Part shown: positions 45,401 through 56,420 of the stretch, one piece after another | Position numbering within the stretch: position 1 is the first letter of the stretch | Layout: every line of letters begins with the position of its first letter | NCBI GenBank assembly: GCA_001643675.2 | Contig: LSRY02000062.1 | Location: forward strand, 368,501 to 432,500 | Source of the DNA: Monocercomonoides exilis | Lineage: Eukaryota > Preaxostyla > Oxymonadida > Polymastigidae | Direction: 5' to 3' | DNA length: 64,000 nt | The notes under the pieces: model-generated | Databases searched by the model: none | The model's input: only the letters and a program-made list of their open reading frames with translations | What the model was told of the DNA's origin: nothing | Position numbers and translations under genes: made by a program

Positions 45401-46437
45401 CGAGCGAAGGGAAAATGAATGAGAAATTGGTTTTTTCAGGTGAGGAGTTGAAATGAGAAGAAGGAGAAGGAGAAGGAGAAGGAAAATTGTAATAATGATG
45501 ATGTCGATTGTAATAAAGATGACAATGACAATGATATAGATGAAGAAGAAAAAGAAGAAAGCTACGGCAAAAGCGATATTAATGAGAAAATGAAGAAGAT
45601 TTTTCTATTCGTGAAACATTCTCGACAAACGTCAATTGAATCGAATGAAATGCGAGTGAAAAGATCAATTCAGAATCTGAGAGAGATGAAATCACTATCA
45701 ACACAATTTGGATACCCAATGATAAATTACAGGTTATTTGATTCTTTTAGAAGGCTCCTCAGAAACAAAGATTTGCTGCTCCATTCTCCAAAGCAGTGGT
45801 AGTTAATACCACAAGCACAATTGAAAGGCTCAAATGATTGTGTTGTGCAAGTTCTTTGTCTGCCTTCTTTTCTCCATTTGCAAAAGCCCAAATTTTTATT
45901 TATCTCTGCTCTCTATGCATCTTCTTCTTCCTCTTCCTCATTTGAATGACTTTATCAACAGATTCACCAATCACCCTTTTTCCCGTCTTTCTTCCTCAAA
46001 ACACTTCACTACCACACTTTTCTGTGAAAAATGAGATACTCATTCTCTCTTCACACATATTCCTTTTTTGCTCTTTATCAAGAAAAAAAAATGTCCAGAT
46101 CCAATAACAACGTCATGTATCCATCCCCTGTCTTCATAAATAACACTCTCTGCCCTCCCGTAAGATTCAGACAGAATAATCACATATTTTTCATTTCTCT
46201 GAGCTGATTGGAATCACTAAAATATTCATTATCAAAATGTTTCAGCGGAGCTTAAATAATTTTGATTATTTAAATAAAAAATAAATTGAAATTCATTAAT
46301 CACTATATAATTAATATGAGCATACTGTACTTTAAAAGTTTCTAGTCAGAAATATTTGAATTTTTTTTGAGGATGTTATTTGATCGTGCGCATAATATAT
46401 TTTTTCGTTTCATTGTGGAAGATTTCTCTGACTTAGC
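45401..46437. other. Spacer upstream of the giant surface-protein gene
   Basis: Begins with GAT/GAA-type simple sequence (about 45440-45570) and then becomes AT-rich. The short ORF 45590-45802 has no recognisable features. The last 200 bases are the presumed promoter of the gene starting at 46438. Confidence 0.5.
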
Positions 46438-49400
46438 ATGCATTTGTTCTTTTTAGCATGTCTGATTCTAGCAGAGACATTTAAATGTCAAGTCATCTGT
46501 GAAACATCTACATTTGAAAACCAAGGTATTTTTTCAAAGATAACTTTTAAATATAACTGTATTTATTTTGGTCAAGTCAACTCAAATGACGCACAATTTC
46601 CCTCAAATAGCAATAATAATTATTTTTCAGAACAGAGAAAAGCATCAGGAATGAACAGATGGAAGGCAGGAACATGCACAGCGATTTATTCATTTATGTG
46701 CTTTTCCAATTCTTCAGTTGGACTGAAAAATGTGGCAATTGAACAATCTTCCTCACATTTTATGGTAATAACGGAAAAGTCGAGGGTAATGCTGGATTCC
46801 TGCATTTCCTTCCAAAAGTCAAAATCTCCTTTTCATTTGAATTTCGGGTCAATCTGCCTCACAAACATGACTTTTATCCCCCAAAAAAGTCTTAACCCAT
46901 CCAGTCTCATATTTTCATCTGATGATTCCAATTCTGTTATTTTGAGAAATTCCATCGTTGCAGATCTGGCTGTTTCATCCTCAGACTATTTCCTGTTGTC
47001 TGGAAAGAGCAAAAGTGAAGAGATCATTAATTGTGCCTTCAGTAACATGTCTGTGAAATCTGACAAGAACAGTGATTACCAGATGGACCATTCATGCTAT
47101 TTGAGTTCAATGGAGAACTGTCTTATTTATTCGTGTGTGAATGCATTTGAAGGAGGTATCTCAAGTGCATCTTTTTCTTCACACGAATTAATCTGCAAAA
47201 ACACAACAATAAACTTCGGGAAAAGAGAAATGAATGCTCTTCAGAAAAAAGAAAAACTGAACACGACAGAAAGCCAATCCTTTTCGTTGTGTGAATGGAA
47301 TGATTGCACATCCCCACAAGGAGGAGCTCTTTATGTTCATGGCAATGCAAGTGCCATTCTCACAGTTGAGAATTCATCATTCACAAGATGCAGCGCTTCA
47401 TCGACAAGAGGTGGAGGAATCTGTGCTTTGAACATCGCAGAATGCATTGTGCTCCATTCTTCATTTGTTCAATGTTCGTGTGCTTCGATAAATACAGACT
47501 GTGGCGGTGGAGGAATTAATGCAGAAGAAATATCAACTCAATCACTTATTGATTGCTGCTTTTTTCAGAACTGTTCATCAGGAAACGATGGGGGTGCAAT
47601 TGATCTCCGACAGACGATGACCAAAAAACAGAAAAATTGTGTTCTGGATTGTTCTTTTTCAAATTGCAGCGCGCTACATTCAGGAAATTCTGGAGGAGGA
47701 GCAATGGAGCATTATGGCTGTACAGATCAAGTAATCACCTCAAATTGCTTGTTTTGCTATTGCTATTCAAAGTGTGGAGGAGGAGCTGTATGCCTGCATA
47801 TAAATGCAAATAATAATGGAATTTTGTTTTATTACTGTTTTTTTCACAATAACACATGCGGAAGATCAGGACATGATATTGTTCTGCAAAGCTCAACATC
47901 TAATAACATTGATACAAGTTGCTATTCAACAAGGCAAACAACAAACAGAGTTAGCATTAAATATGACTCAATTGTTGATCGTAGTGAATGGCTTAGGAAT
48001 GATGGTGGAAGAACCAGATTTGTTTCTTCGACTGAAACGCAACCTAACGTCAAAGATACATATGCATGCGGAATTAATGAGTCTCATCCATGTAGCACCA
48101 TCAGCCATTGTTTGACTCAACTCATTTCGGATTTTGTGACCAATGTTGAAGTCCTTTCTGGAACAATAATTGAAACGAATAGTTTTGATTGTGGAGCAGA
48201 CAGTTTTACTGTTTATGGCCAAAGCAATATGAGTACAGCAATTCAAACAGAATTTAAAGCATCTGGGTTGTCTCTTTTTTCTGTCTCAACAGGTACATTG
48301 ACTGCAAGGGAATTTGTTCTTGTGCATGACTCGGCTCATCCGAATAACCGTGGGTCAAGGCTGTTTGAGATCACAGGAACAGGAGGAATGAGGATCAGCA
48401 GACTGAACATATCTTTTGGGAGCGGGCAATCAACAGAAACAGCATTTTCGACAGAACTGATAAATGTCCAGAATGGGATGTTTCAGATGGAACATGTGAA
48501 CTGGGCAAAGACAATTTCCACAAATTCATTGTTTTCGATTTCTTCGGTAAATGAGATATCTTTGGCACTTTCAGAATGCACCTTTGATGGAATTGAAAGA
48601 ACAACGAGCGGAGCAGCTGTCATCTCGTTTACAAACGTTAGGGCAAGCATCGATCTAGATTCTTGCTCATTTTCTGGATGCGGAAGCACAACATCGGCTG
48701 ATGGAGGCTCGATGATGCTGTATGCGGGAGAGTCGAATAAAGTGAAAGTGAAAGGAGGCAATTTCGATGGGTGCTTTTGCTCGGCATTGTATGGGCTTGG
48801 AGGAGGAATTCTTCTTCGATTATTGAATGAAAATCCCAATTTCCTGATTTCCTCTTCATTTGGAACAAACACAGCCAAATGGGGAAGAGATATCTTTGTC
48901 TTTTCACCAAATCTGGAAGTGACCGCAAAGTCACAAAACATCACATGTGTGACAGCCTCTTTGGATTCTTTTGAGAAGGTGAGAGGATATGAGAATGGAA
49001 ATACGACTGTGGCCATTCCTCTGTGCATTTATCTCCTTCTGACTCCAGCAGAAATATTTGTGAGCAATTCTGAGGCCACCGATCACTCACGTTGTGGAAT
49101 TGTCCAATTCCCTTGCTTGACAATGAAGCACTCACTCACAAGACAAACAGGAACAAAGAAAGTTGTTGTGAATGGAATGATTTTGATGAGCGATGAATTG
49201 GCCTTCTCTAATCAAAAGCATGAAATCCGAGGAAATGACGATGAAAGTGGCTGGACAGTCTCTGATTCAAGTGAAACATCAAATTCAGCAATGATTGCAA
49301 CAAGTGTTGAAACAGTTTTGTCAAAACTTATCTTCTCTCTTCCTTCTTCTCTCTTTTCACACTCCACTTTCATTTCTTCTCCTTCATCATCAATGACTTT

Positions 49401-52400
49401 GAATCAATGTTCTCTTTCCCTTCAAAATCCATCATTAGAATTGACATTTCTGTTCTTGTCTGTTGAATCAGGAATTTTGGCAATCGACAAATTCTCTGCT
49501 TCATCAATCACTTTGAGCACAAGCCCATTGATCTCGTTGTCTGGAAGTGGAACAAAGGATGAGTTGATGAGCACCAAATGGTTGAACATGACAAACTGCA
49601 ATTTCACAAAAATTGAAAGAACTGCTGGAAGTGGAGGCTGTGTGAGCATTGATAACAGCGATGATGAAGATTCAAATGCAGAAATAAATATTGAAGAATG
49701 TGATTTTGATGGATGCTCTGTACAGGCTGATGGAAGCAGAGGAGGGGCCATTGATGCTCAGTTGAAAGGGAATATTCAATTGAATATTATTTCATGCACA
49801 TTCATTGGATGCACAGCACCAGCAGAAGAACGGAAGATTGGGTTTGGAGGAGGGATGGCACTGAAGCTGATTGATGATGATTCTTCATTTGTGATCTCAT
49901 CACCTGTTTTTGATTCAGACAAGCCAAATGTTGCAAAATATGGAAATGACCTGTTTGTTGAATCATCCAACTTGACAAAGAGCATCACAAACACCTCCCT
50001 TCCATTTGTGTCAGTGAATCTGGCAGATATTTCATTGGATTCAATGAGAGGATTTGATGGAAGAGACACAACGAATGCTATTCCATTGATCTGTTTCTGG
50101 CGAGCAATTAACTCAGAGATATTTATTGGCAGCGAAGGTTGTGATGTGTGTGTCTGTGGATTCTCAGATTATCCTTGCCTTTCAATTGATTATTCTTTGG
50201 ATCGATTAACTGAAGGAAATGAAAGGAATATTAACATCATTGGAAAAGGAATTCTTCAAAATAGCGTTGATGTGAGTGGAATTTCAATAAACTCAAATAA
50301 TTTAGAAATGTGCTCTTTGGAATATCACTCATCACTTGAAGGATCAGAAGGAGCAGCAATGAAGATTTCTGGAATTACAAATTTCGAACTGATAAAGTTT
50401 GTGATTCCTTCTTCATTCTCAAGTGGAGTCAATGTTTTGTTGGATGTTGGCTCAGAAGAAGGATCACTGACTTTGAAAGACTGCTCATTCACCAAAAAAG
50501 GAGATGACAGAGAAGAAGTGACTAATTATGGGCTGATCAAGGCAGATGGAGGCACAGTTCAATTAGAATTTGTTTCAATGCAATCACTTTGCTTTTCAAT
50601 AGATGTAATTTCTGTTCTTTCATCAACAATTTTGAATGTAAGAAACCTTTCGATGAAAAATGTTGAGCTGGAAGGAGCAAGCGGATTGAGCATATCAAAG
50701 AGTTTAAGAAGAGAGACAAATGAAGAGGCACAAAATGTTGTCATTGATTGGAGTTCATTCGAAGAAGTCACCCAGAACGCAACCGATGATATTCCCATCA
50801 TTCGAAATGACAACAGCAAGCCAACCAGGATGGTTATACGAAATACAACGATGAAGAGATGTGGCGGATTGAAGTGTGGAAAGGGAGGAGGGATGTTTTG
50901 TGTGTTGAATGAGGGAGGAAGTTTTGATTGCTCATTTTGCAAGATTTCAGAGTGTTTCTGCTCGAGCACAGGAAGAGGTGGCTGGCTGTTTCTGGAATGC
51001 ACCTCGACAGCTGAACATCCTTTGAACTTTATGCTATCCAACATCACGTTCAGAGACAACTCTGCATTGAGAGGGAGAGATGTGTATGTTCGATGCCATT
51101 CAATTGAAACACAGATAGTTGATGAGCAATTCTTGCTGGATTTCAGAGCACCATTTGTGAAGGACAAGGCAGTTTGGGGATGCACAACAAACTCGTTTGT
51201 GGGGGAAGAGGATCTTTTGTTGAAGGTTATGAGATACCAGAGCGAGACGATATTTGTATCATCAGTTGCAGACAATCACACAGACAGCAAGCAATGTGGA
51301 GAATTCGACACGCCATGTCACTCATTGAGTTTTGGAATCCAGCATATTATTCCATCTCCGTACTCGCAGCTGTTGATCTTGGGGCAAACAGAAATTGTTG
51401 GGAAGTGTGATGTTCTTGATGTGACCATCCGCTCATTGCAATCTCCATCTGCCGCTTTGGTGCATCTGAATTCAACAATTGATGATGATGATGATGATGG
51501 AAATCTTATCACAGCCTCGGAGAATGTTCGGATTGAAAGATTAAAATTCATCTTTGGCCAGTCGTTTTCATATTCAGGCAATTCTATCATTCATGAAGCA
51601 AGTGGCCAGCTATCTCTTTCATCTGTTGATTTTTCTTCGGCTGGGGAGTCAATAGGAATTCAATTTGTTATTCTCAATTCAACATTGTTGAACATTGAAA
51701 GTGGAATTCTTCATGCTGACAACTGCACAATATCAATGCTTTCATTCAAGAAGCCTTCATTTCTGCTAAATGGAGATGATATTAATATCACAAATTTCAG
51801 ACTGAAACAGATTGAATCAACGAGAAATGTTGTTGAGATTTGGCAATGTGGAAGTGTTGTGCTGAATGGAATTGATGCTGATGGAGTGAAGTTGTCTGAA
51901 AACTGTGTCGTTGTGATAAAAGGTTCGTCTTCGAATTCAATTTCTATTGGAATCTCCTCGTTCAACAACTGTTCGAGAAATTCAGAAGGAGCATCTGTTC
52001 TCTCAGCTTCATCAACCTCTTCTCATTTGGAGTTTTCAAACTGTTCTTGCTCAAGCTGCAATTCTCTTTCTGATAAAGGAAGTATTATGGAGATGAGCAA
52101 TACGAAGGATGTTTTGATGGATTCGTGTAGATTTGTTGGAATTCTTTCAAAAGAAAGTGAAAGTGAGAGAAACAATGCATTTGAAGAACTTTGTAAGTGG
52201 AATAGTTCGGTTGTTGATTTCTCAAGCAGTTCTGCGATGATGAAAGATACAACAGTCTGCAACTCATCAAAGGGAGGGATAACAGTGAGTGGAGGATCCG
52301 TGATGATTGAAGCAGGAAACTTCAGCAGCAACATCCCTTTGAATTCAAAATATCCTTCTCTTCGTCGAAACATCATCTGCTCAGATTCTGCTTCACTGAC

Positions 52401-54297
52401 CATTTCCAGTTTGAAAGGGGGAGATGGAGTAATGCCCAATTCTTCTCTTTGGATTTTGAATGACGGTTGCAATTTTGAAGGGATTGTTTCTGAGAGGGCA
52501 TCTCCATTCTTCATTCCAGTTCTGGAAAATGTTTCTGTGAATGAAAATGGAAGCAACATTTTTATCAAATTCAAGGGATCCCTTTTTGTTCCCTGTGATT
52601 TGTCATTCAGGCTGGTGTTCAAAACAGGAGATGTAGAGTTGGTTGAGACGTATCCTTTTGAGGAAGATAGTTTCATATCAGAAACAGAAGTGATTGGAAG
52701 AGTTCCATCAGAAAATATAACGGCAATTGCAGATGAAACAGAGGTGTCAGTGATGATTCTGTTTGGAAAACAATCGGCAGAGACTTCTCTACAGATACTG
52801 AAAAATAGAAGTGAATCTAAGGTAAATGGAGATGAAAGGATTGTTGAAGGAGGAAACAAAGAAGGAAAATCCTTTTGGCTGTTAATTGTAATAATCATGA
52901 GTATCATATTACTAATTGTTCTTATTGTATCTATTATATTTATTGTTCGGTGGAAGAAGGTCAAGAATGAAGCAGAAGATCTGAGAGAGATTGTGAATGA
53001 TAATATCAGAAAGGATCCGAAGGCATTTGAGATGGTTACAATGGAGATGTCACCAGAAGAGCAGTGGAGGAGAACAGAGAGGGAGGCTGAGAAGAAGAAT
53101 GATGAGAGAATGAAGAAGAGGGTATATGCGAAAAGCCTTCAACATTCAGAGTCATCAGAGCACCTTCTTTCCGAAAGCGGCTCCACTGAATACATTTTGG
53201 GGAGAGATTCAGACAAGATTCCAGATTGGGCTCTGGAGAAGGTAGATGAAGAGGGGGAGACGAGAAAGAGAACACCATCTCCATCCATCTCATCAACTTC
53301 AACAACAGACACTTCAGACACAGAATCCACATTTGTTCGCATGGAAGATGCATGCCCGACAACCTCATCGATGTCGAATTTGGTGGATGCAATGGCATGC
53401 TCTTCACCTCATGAGAAACTGATTGTGGATCTTAGGGATTCATTGTTCATGTTGTTGCATGGAAGGAATGAGAAAAAAGAGATGGCGATTGGTACTCTGC
53501 AGGAGAGGGAGATGACAGCTGCACAAATCCTATTCTGGGTGTCCAATCTGGCACTCCACTCATTTGATGAAATGGAAAACGCTCTCTCATCTCTTGCAAA
53601 TCTGAGTCCGCACATTGTTCTCTTCTCAGAACACATGGTTATCTGCATCGTCATGCATTCAAACTTCTCATCTGATGATGATTCAGATTCATCATCCGTC
53701 TCTTCATCGAGTATTGTTTCTTCTTCGTCAAATATTTCAGTAATGAGCGAGAGATTCACAGACTCGCCACCTCCCTCATCAGCCTTTGAGGATGATGAGG
53801 ATAGATTTAAAAAAGAGTGTTTGAGGTGGAAGGCACCTGAGTTGCAGATGAATAAGAAGATGGGAGCAACAAAGGAGTCGGTGGTGTTTTCGATTGGGAT
53901 GATGCTTTGGGAGTGTCTGACGTTGGATGTCCCGTTTGGGGAGTATGAGGCAGAGGTGGCAGGGCAGAAAATAGTGAATGGAGAGAGACCGAAGATGAAA
54001 AAAGTTGAGGGATCTCGGCTGAAAGGAGTGGTGGAGAAAAGTGTCCTTGTACAGACGCCAGACAGAGTATCGCTTTCAAGCATGAAGAGAGAATTCATTG
54101 GACTGTTTCCAGCGAATGCAGCGATGCTGACAGCGACAGATGCTCTGTGCTATGCAGGGGATAGCAACGAAGAAAGACGAGAAAATTGTATTCAAAGAGA
54201 CAGCAGAATAGTGGAATGTGTTCTGATTGAGGAGAATAAAGATGATATTATAGTTGGCGAAGGAAACAGCCCAAACAACAAATACGAGAGAAACTGA
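46438..54297 (+). CDS. Giant type-I membrane protein: beta-helix-like ectodomain, one TM, C-terminal pseudokinase lobe (2,619 aa)
   Basis: It starts at an ATG followed by a signal peptide (MHLFFLACLILAETFKC). The ~2,120-residue ectodomain is rich in S, C, N and G, with many GGG- and GGAI-type turns (GGAIDL, GLGGGILL, GKGGGMF, GRGGWLF) like pectin-lyase-type parallel beta-helix proteins. Four long units are marked by a cysteine motif C-G-x(4-6)-P-C-x-[ST], near residues 541, 885, 1236 and 1618. A single membrane segment (about 2147-2170) is followed by basic residues, an acidic/Ser-rich linker, and a region like the C-lobe of tyrosine-kinase-like kinases: RWKAPEL (2463-2469), then VFSIGMMLWECLTLDVPFGE and GERPKM. 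No HRD, DFG or glycine loop is visible, so it should be catalytically dead. Similar architectures are, to my knowledge, frequent in oxymonads. Probable cell-surface role; ligand unknown. Confidence 0.8.
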   Translation: MHLFFLACLILAETFKCQVICETSTFENQGIFSKITFKYNCIYFGQVNSNDAQFPSNSNNNYFSEQRKASGMNRWKAGTCTAIYSFMCFSNSSVGLKNVAIEQSSSHFMVITEKSRVMLDSCISFQKSKSPFHLNFGSICLTNMTFIPQKSLNPSSLIFSSDDSNSVILRNSIVADLAVSSSDYFLLSGKSKSEEIINCAFSNMSVKSDKNSDYQMDHSCYLSSMENCLIYSCVNAFEGGISSASFSSHELICKNTTINFGKREMNALQKKEKLNTTESQSFSLCEWNDCTSPQGGALYVHGNASAILTVENSSFTRCSASSTRGGGICALNIAECIVLHSSFVQCSCASINTDCGGGGINAEEISTQSLIDCCFFQNCSSGNDGGAIDLRQTMTKKQKNCVLDCSFSNCSALHSGNSGGGAMEHYGCTDQVITSNCLFCYCYSKCGGGAVCLHINANNNGILFYYCFFHNNTCGRSGHDIVLQSSTSNNIDTSCYSTRQTTNRVSIKYDSIVDRSEWLRNDGGRTRFVSSTETQPNVKDTYACGINESHPCSTISHCLTQLISDFVTNVEVLSGTIIETNSFDCGADSFTVYGQSNMSTAIQTEFKASGLSLFSVSTGTLTAREFVLVHDSAHPNNRGSRLFEITGTGGMRISRLNISFGSGQSTETAFSTELINVQNGMFQMEHVNWAKTISTNSLFSISSVNEISLALSECTFDGIERTTSGAAVISFTNVRASIDLDSCSFSGCGSTTSADGGSMMLYAGESNKVKVKGGNFDGCFCSALYGLGGGILLRLLNENPNFLISSSFGTNTAKWGRDIFVFSPNLEVTAKSQNITCVTASLDSFEKVRGYENGNTTVAIPLCIYLLLTPAEIFVSNSEATDHSRCGIVQFPCLTMKHSLTRQTGTKKVVVNGMILMSDELAFSNQKHEIRGNDDESGWTVSDSSETSNSAMIATSVETVLSKLIFSLPSSLFSHSTFISSPSSSMTLNQCSLSLQNPSLELTFLFLSVESGILAIDKFSASSITLSTSPLISLSGSGTKDELMSTKWLNMTNCNFTKIERTAGSGGCVSIDNSDDEDSNAEINIEECDFDGCSVQADGSRGGAIDAQLKGNIQLNIISCTFIGCTAPAEERKIGFGGGMALKLIDDDSSFVISSPVFDSDKPNVAKYGNDLFVESSNLTKSITNTSLPFVSVNLADISLDSMRGFDGRDTTNAIPLICFWRAINSEIFIGSEGCDVCVCGFSDYPCLSIDYSLDRLTEGNERNINIIGKGILQNSVDVSGISINSNNLEMCSLEYHSSLEGSEGAAMKISGITNFELIKFVIPSSFSSGVNVLLDVGSEEGSLTLKDCSFTKKGDDREEVTNYGLIKADGGTVQLEFVSMQSLCFSIDVISVLSSTILNVRNLSMKNVELEGASGLSISKSLRRETNEEAQNVVIDWSSFEEVTQNATDDIPIIRNDNSKPTRMVIRNTTMKRCGGLKCGKGGGMFCVLNEGGSFDCSFCKISECFCSSTGRGGWLFLECTSTAEHPLNFMLSNITFRDNSALRGRDVYVRCHSIETQIVDEQFLLDFRAPFVKDKAVWGCTTNSFVGEEDLLLKVMRYQSETIFVSSVADNHTDSKQCGEFDTPCHSLSFGIQHIIPSPYSQLLILGQTEIVGKCDVLDVTIRSLQSPSAALVHLNSTIDDDDDDGNLITASENVRIERLKFIFGQSFSYSGNSIIHEASGQLSLSSVDFSSAGESIGIQFVILNSTLLNIESGILHADNCTISMLSFKKPSFLLNGDDINITNFRLKQIESTRNVVEIWQCGSVVLNGIDADGVKLSENCVVVIKGSSSNSISIGISSFNNCSRNSEGASVLSASSTSSHLEFSNCSCSSCNSLSDKGSIMEMSNTKDVLMDSCRFVGILSKESESERNNAFEELCKWNSSVVDFSSSSAMMKDTTVCNSSKGGITVSGGSVMIEAGNFSSNIPLNSKYPSLRRNIICSDSASLTISSLKGGDGVMPNSSLWILNDGCNFEGIVSERASPFFIPVLENVSVNENGSNIFIKFKGSLFVPCDLSFRLVFKTGDVELVETYPFEEDSFISETEVIGRVPSENITAIADETEVSVMILFGKQSAETSLQILKNRSESKVNGDERIVEGGNKEGKSFWLLIVIIMSIILLIVLIVSIIFIVRWKKVKNEAEDLREIVNDNIRKDPKAFEMVTMEMSPEEQWRRTEREAEKKNDERMKKRVYAKSLQHSESSEHLLSESGSTEYILGRDSDKIPDWALEKVDEEGETRKRTPSPSISSTSTTDTSDTESTFVRMEDACPTTSSMSNLVDAMACSSPHEKLIVDLRDSLFMLLHGRNEKKEMAIGTLQEREMTAAQILFWVSNLALHSFDEMENALSSLANLSPHIVLFSEHMVICIVMHSNFSSDDDSDSSSVSSSSIVSSSSNISVMSERFTDSPPPSSAFEDDEDRFKKECLRWKAPELQMNKKMGATKESVVFSIGMMLWECLTLDVPFGEYEAEVAGQKIVNGERPKMKKVEGSRLKGVVEKSVLVQTPDRVSLSSMKREFIGLFPANAAMLTATDALCYAGDSNEERRENCIQRDSRIVECVLIEENKDDIIVGEGNSPNNKYERN

Positions 54298-55107
54298 AAA
54301 GATGAATTTGAGGAAAAGAAATTACATATAAAGAAGGTTTTGAATAATGAATAAAAACAGCAATTTTAATTATATTTGAGTGAATGATGTGTGTCTGATT
54401 GTGAACACACGCTCTTGATTTATTGGAAGCATCACCACTGGACATCAACACAGAAGATGCTCATTAAAAAATGCAAAAAGTTCAACAAAAATTTATCATT
54501 TGGCTGAACGACAAATTGTTTCAGAGTATTTTCAATTTTTTTTTATTCGTTTTTTTTTATTTGTTTTATTGATTCTTTTATTATTTGTAATTCAATTTGC
54601 AAATTTATTATGCAGCTGGCTTGGGCTAATGGCTGGAGCGGCTATTAATAACTTTTGCATAATATTAGATTTTTTTCTCACACTTTTTTGATGGGAAGAA
54701 TCTGCTTTTTTTTCTTTAATGTGTAAACAGTCAATTATCTTTGTAATTCAAATAAGACGAACTTTTTTCTTTTCTTTTTTCTTTTTTTTAAATAACATTT
54801 CAAAGTTGATATTCAGGTTTTGTGTATTTAAATCATTTTTTCGACTTATTCCTCTTTTGTTCAGCACGTGCTCACTTTCTTTTTCCTTCTTATTGAATTT
54901 CAAAACTGTGCTACGTGTGAGAAATGAATTTTATTTTGAAGAAAGAATCTGTTCATTTCATTTGTTAATAGTCATGTTTTCATCATTGATTATGTGACAT
55001 CACATTTATGTTTGTTTTGTTTTTGTTATAAAGCGATTTTGTGTGTATTTGAAGAGCTGAATGAAAATAAAAACAGAATGCCAGCACCAAAAGAGAGAAA
55101 GAGAAAG

Positions 55108-55138
<31 letters not shown>

Positions 55139-56223
55139 AAAAAAAAAAAAAGAAAGAGAGATAAAAAAACAAAGAATATTTATATTTGATTAAAAAGTGA
55201 ATTTTTTTTTCCTGTTCAATGAATAACAACAGACAACACAAATTTGAGATGAACAAATTAATTTTCAATTCATCTTTTTTTTCTGTAATAATAATTCAAA
55301 AACTCAGATTTTCAGAAAAAAAATAACCACTATTGTTGAGTCCAAACGCATTTGCAACACATGCATCATTTCTCATTGTACAATACCAGAATTTTTTTTT
55401 CCAAAAACTCAAAACATATTTCAGTTTCATTCAAAGTGTGCTGTTAGAATTAATTGATTGAATATATGTTCTAATCTCGTTAAGCTATAAAGGAAGTATT
55501 GTTCAGAAAAGTCTGATTTATTTTCAAACCTCAACAAAACATTAAAAACAAAGGATATATTTTTTTTTAAAAAAGTTTTTTTCTTTATAAAGTTTGAAAG
55601 ATGAAAAAAATTTTTTTTCTCCACAACCACAACATCTAATTTTTCCAAAAAATTTCCCATGTGCTGCACTCATGCAGGCTATGCATCAGAATTATTGTCT
55701 TTGAAAAATAGTTGTATTTCGATTTTTGGGAATTTTTATATGGGAAAAACACAAAAAATTGTGTATCTCGATGGGGAAGGGGAATCTAACCTAATCCTTT
55801 TACCTACATCTTTGTTGTGAATTATCGGTGATATTCCAAAACACAGAAAAAATATGAAAAATTTCAAAATATTCACATTTATTGACTTTTTGTCACTCAA
55901 GTTATCATAGAAAATGAGATAAAATGAATTTTTGTAAATTTGACTCAGAATTTTCATTTCAAATAAAAATATGTTATATGTTAGTAATATGGAGATATGT
56001 TTATAGAAATAATATCATGTTTATATCTGCAGTATATGTGGAGATATGAATTTTTCAAAGTTTTTTCAGTCATATTTCAGTCAAAATAAAAAATATTTTT
56101 TTTCTCGACAAAGAGAGGTCTGTCAACAATACCACCTATCAACATCATCTAGTCAACCATATGTGTATCCAATATATAATAATCAGTTAGATACTAAAAT
56201 CACTTCTTAAGTTATATATAAAA
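54298..56223. other. AT-rich spacer with (GAAA)n tract
   Basis: No coding region. A purine microsatellite, GAAA repeats passing into poly-A, lies at about 55091-55160. The remainder is homopolymer-rich. It leads directly into the telomere-like motif and the rRNA fragment. Confidence 0.6.
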
Positions 56224-56233
56224 CCCTAACCCT
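56224..56233. repeat. Short telomere-like motif CCCTAACCCT at the rRNA junction
   Basis: The ten bases CCCTAACCCT are one and two-thirds units of the common eukaryotic telomere repeat TTAGGG in reverse orientation. They sit about 20 bases before the first position that can be aligned by eye to 28S rRNA. Ten bases can arise by chance, so telomeric origin is only a possibility. Confidence 0.35.
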
Positions 56234-56234
56234 T

Positions 56235-56382
56235 TGAAACTTGTGAGTGAGGGGACATAGGGATAACTGGCTTGTGGCAGCCAAGCGTTCATAGCGACGT
56301 TGCTTTTTGATTCTTCGATGTCGGCTCTTCCTATCATTGCGAAGCAGAATTCGCCAAGTGTTGGATTGTTCACCCACTAACA

Positions 56383-56420
<38 letters not shown>

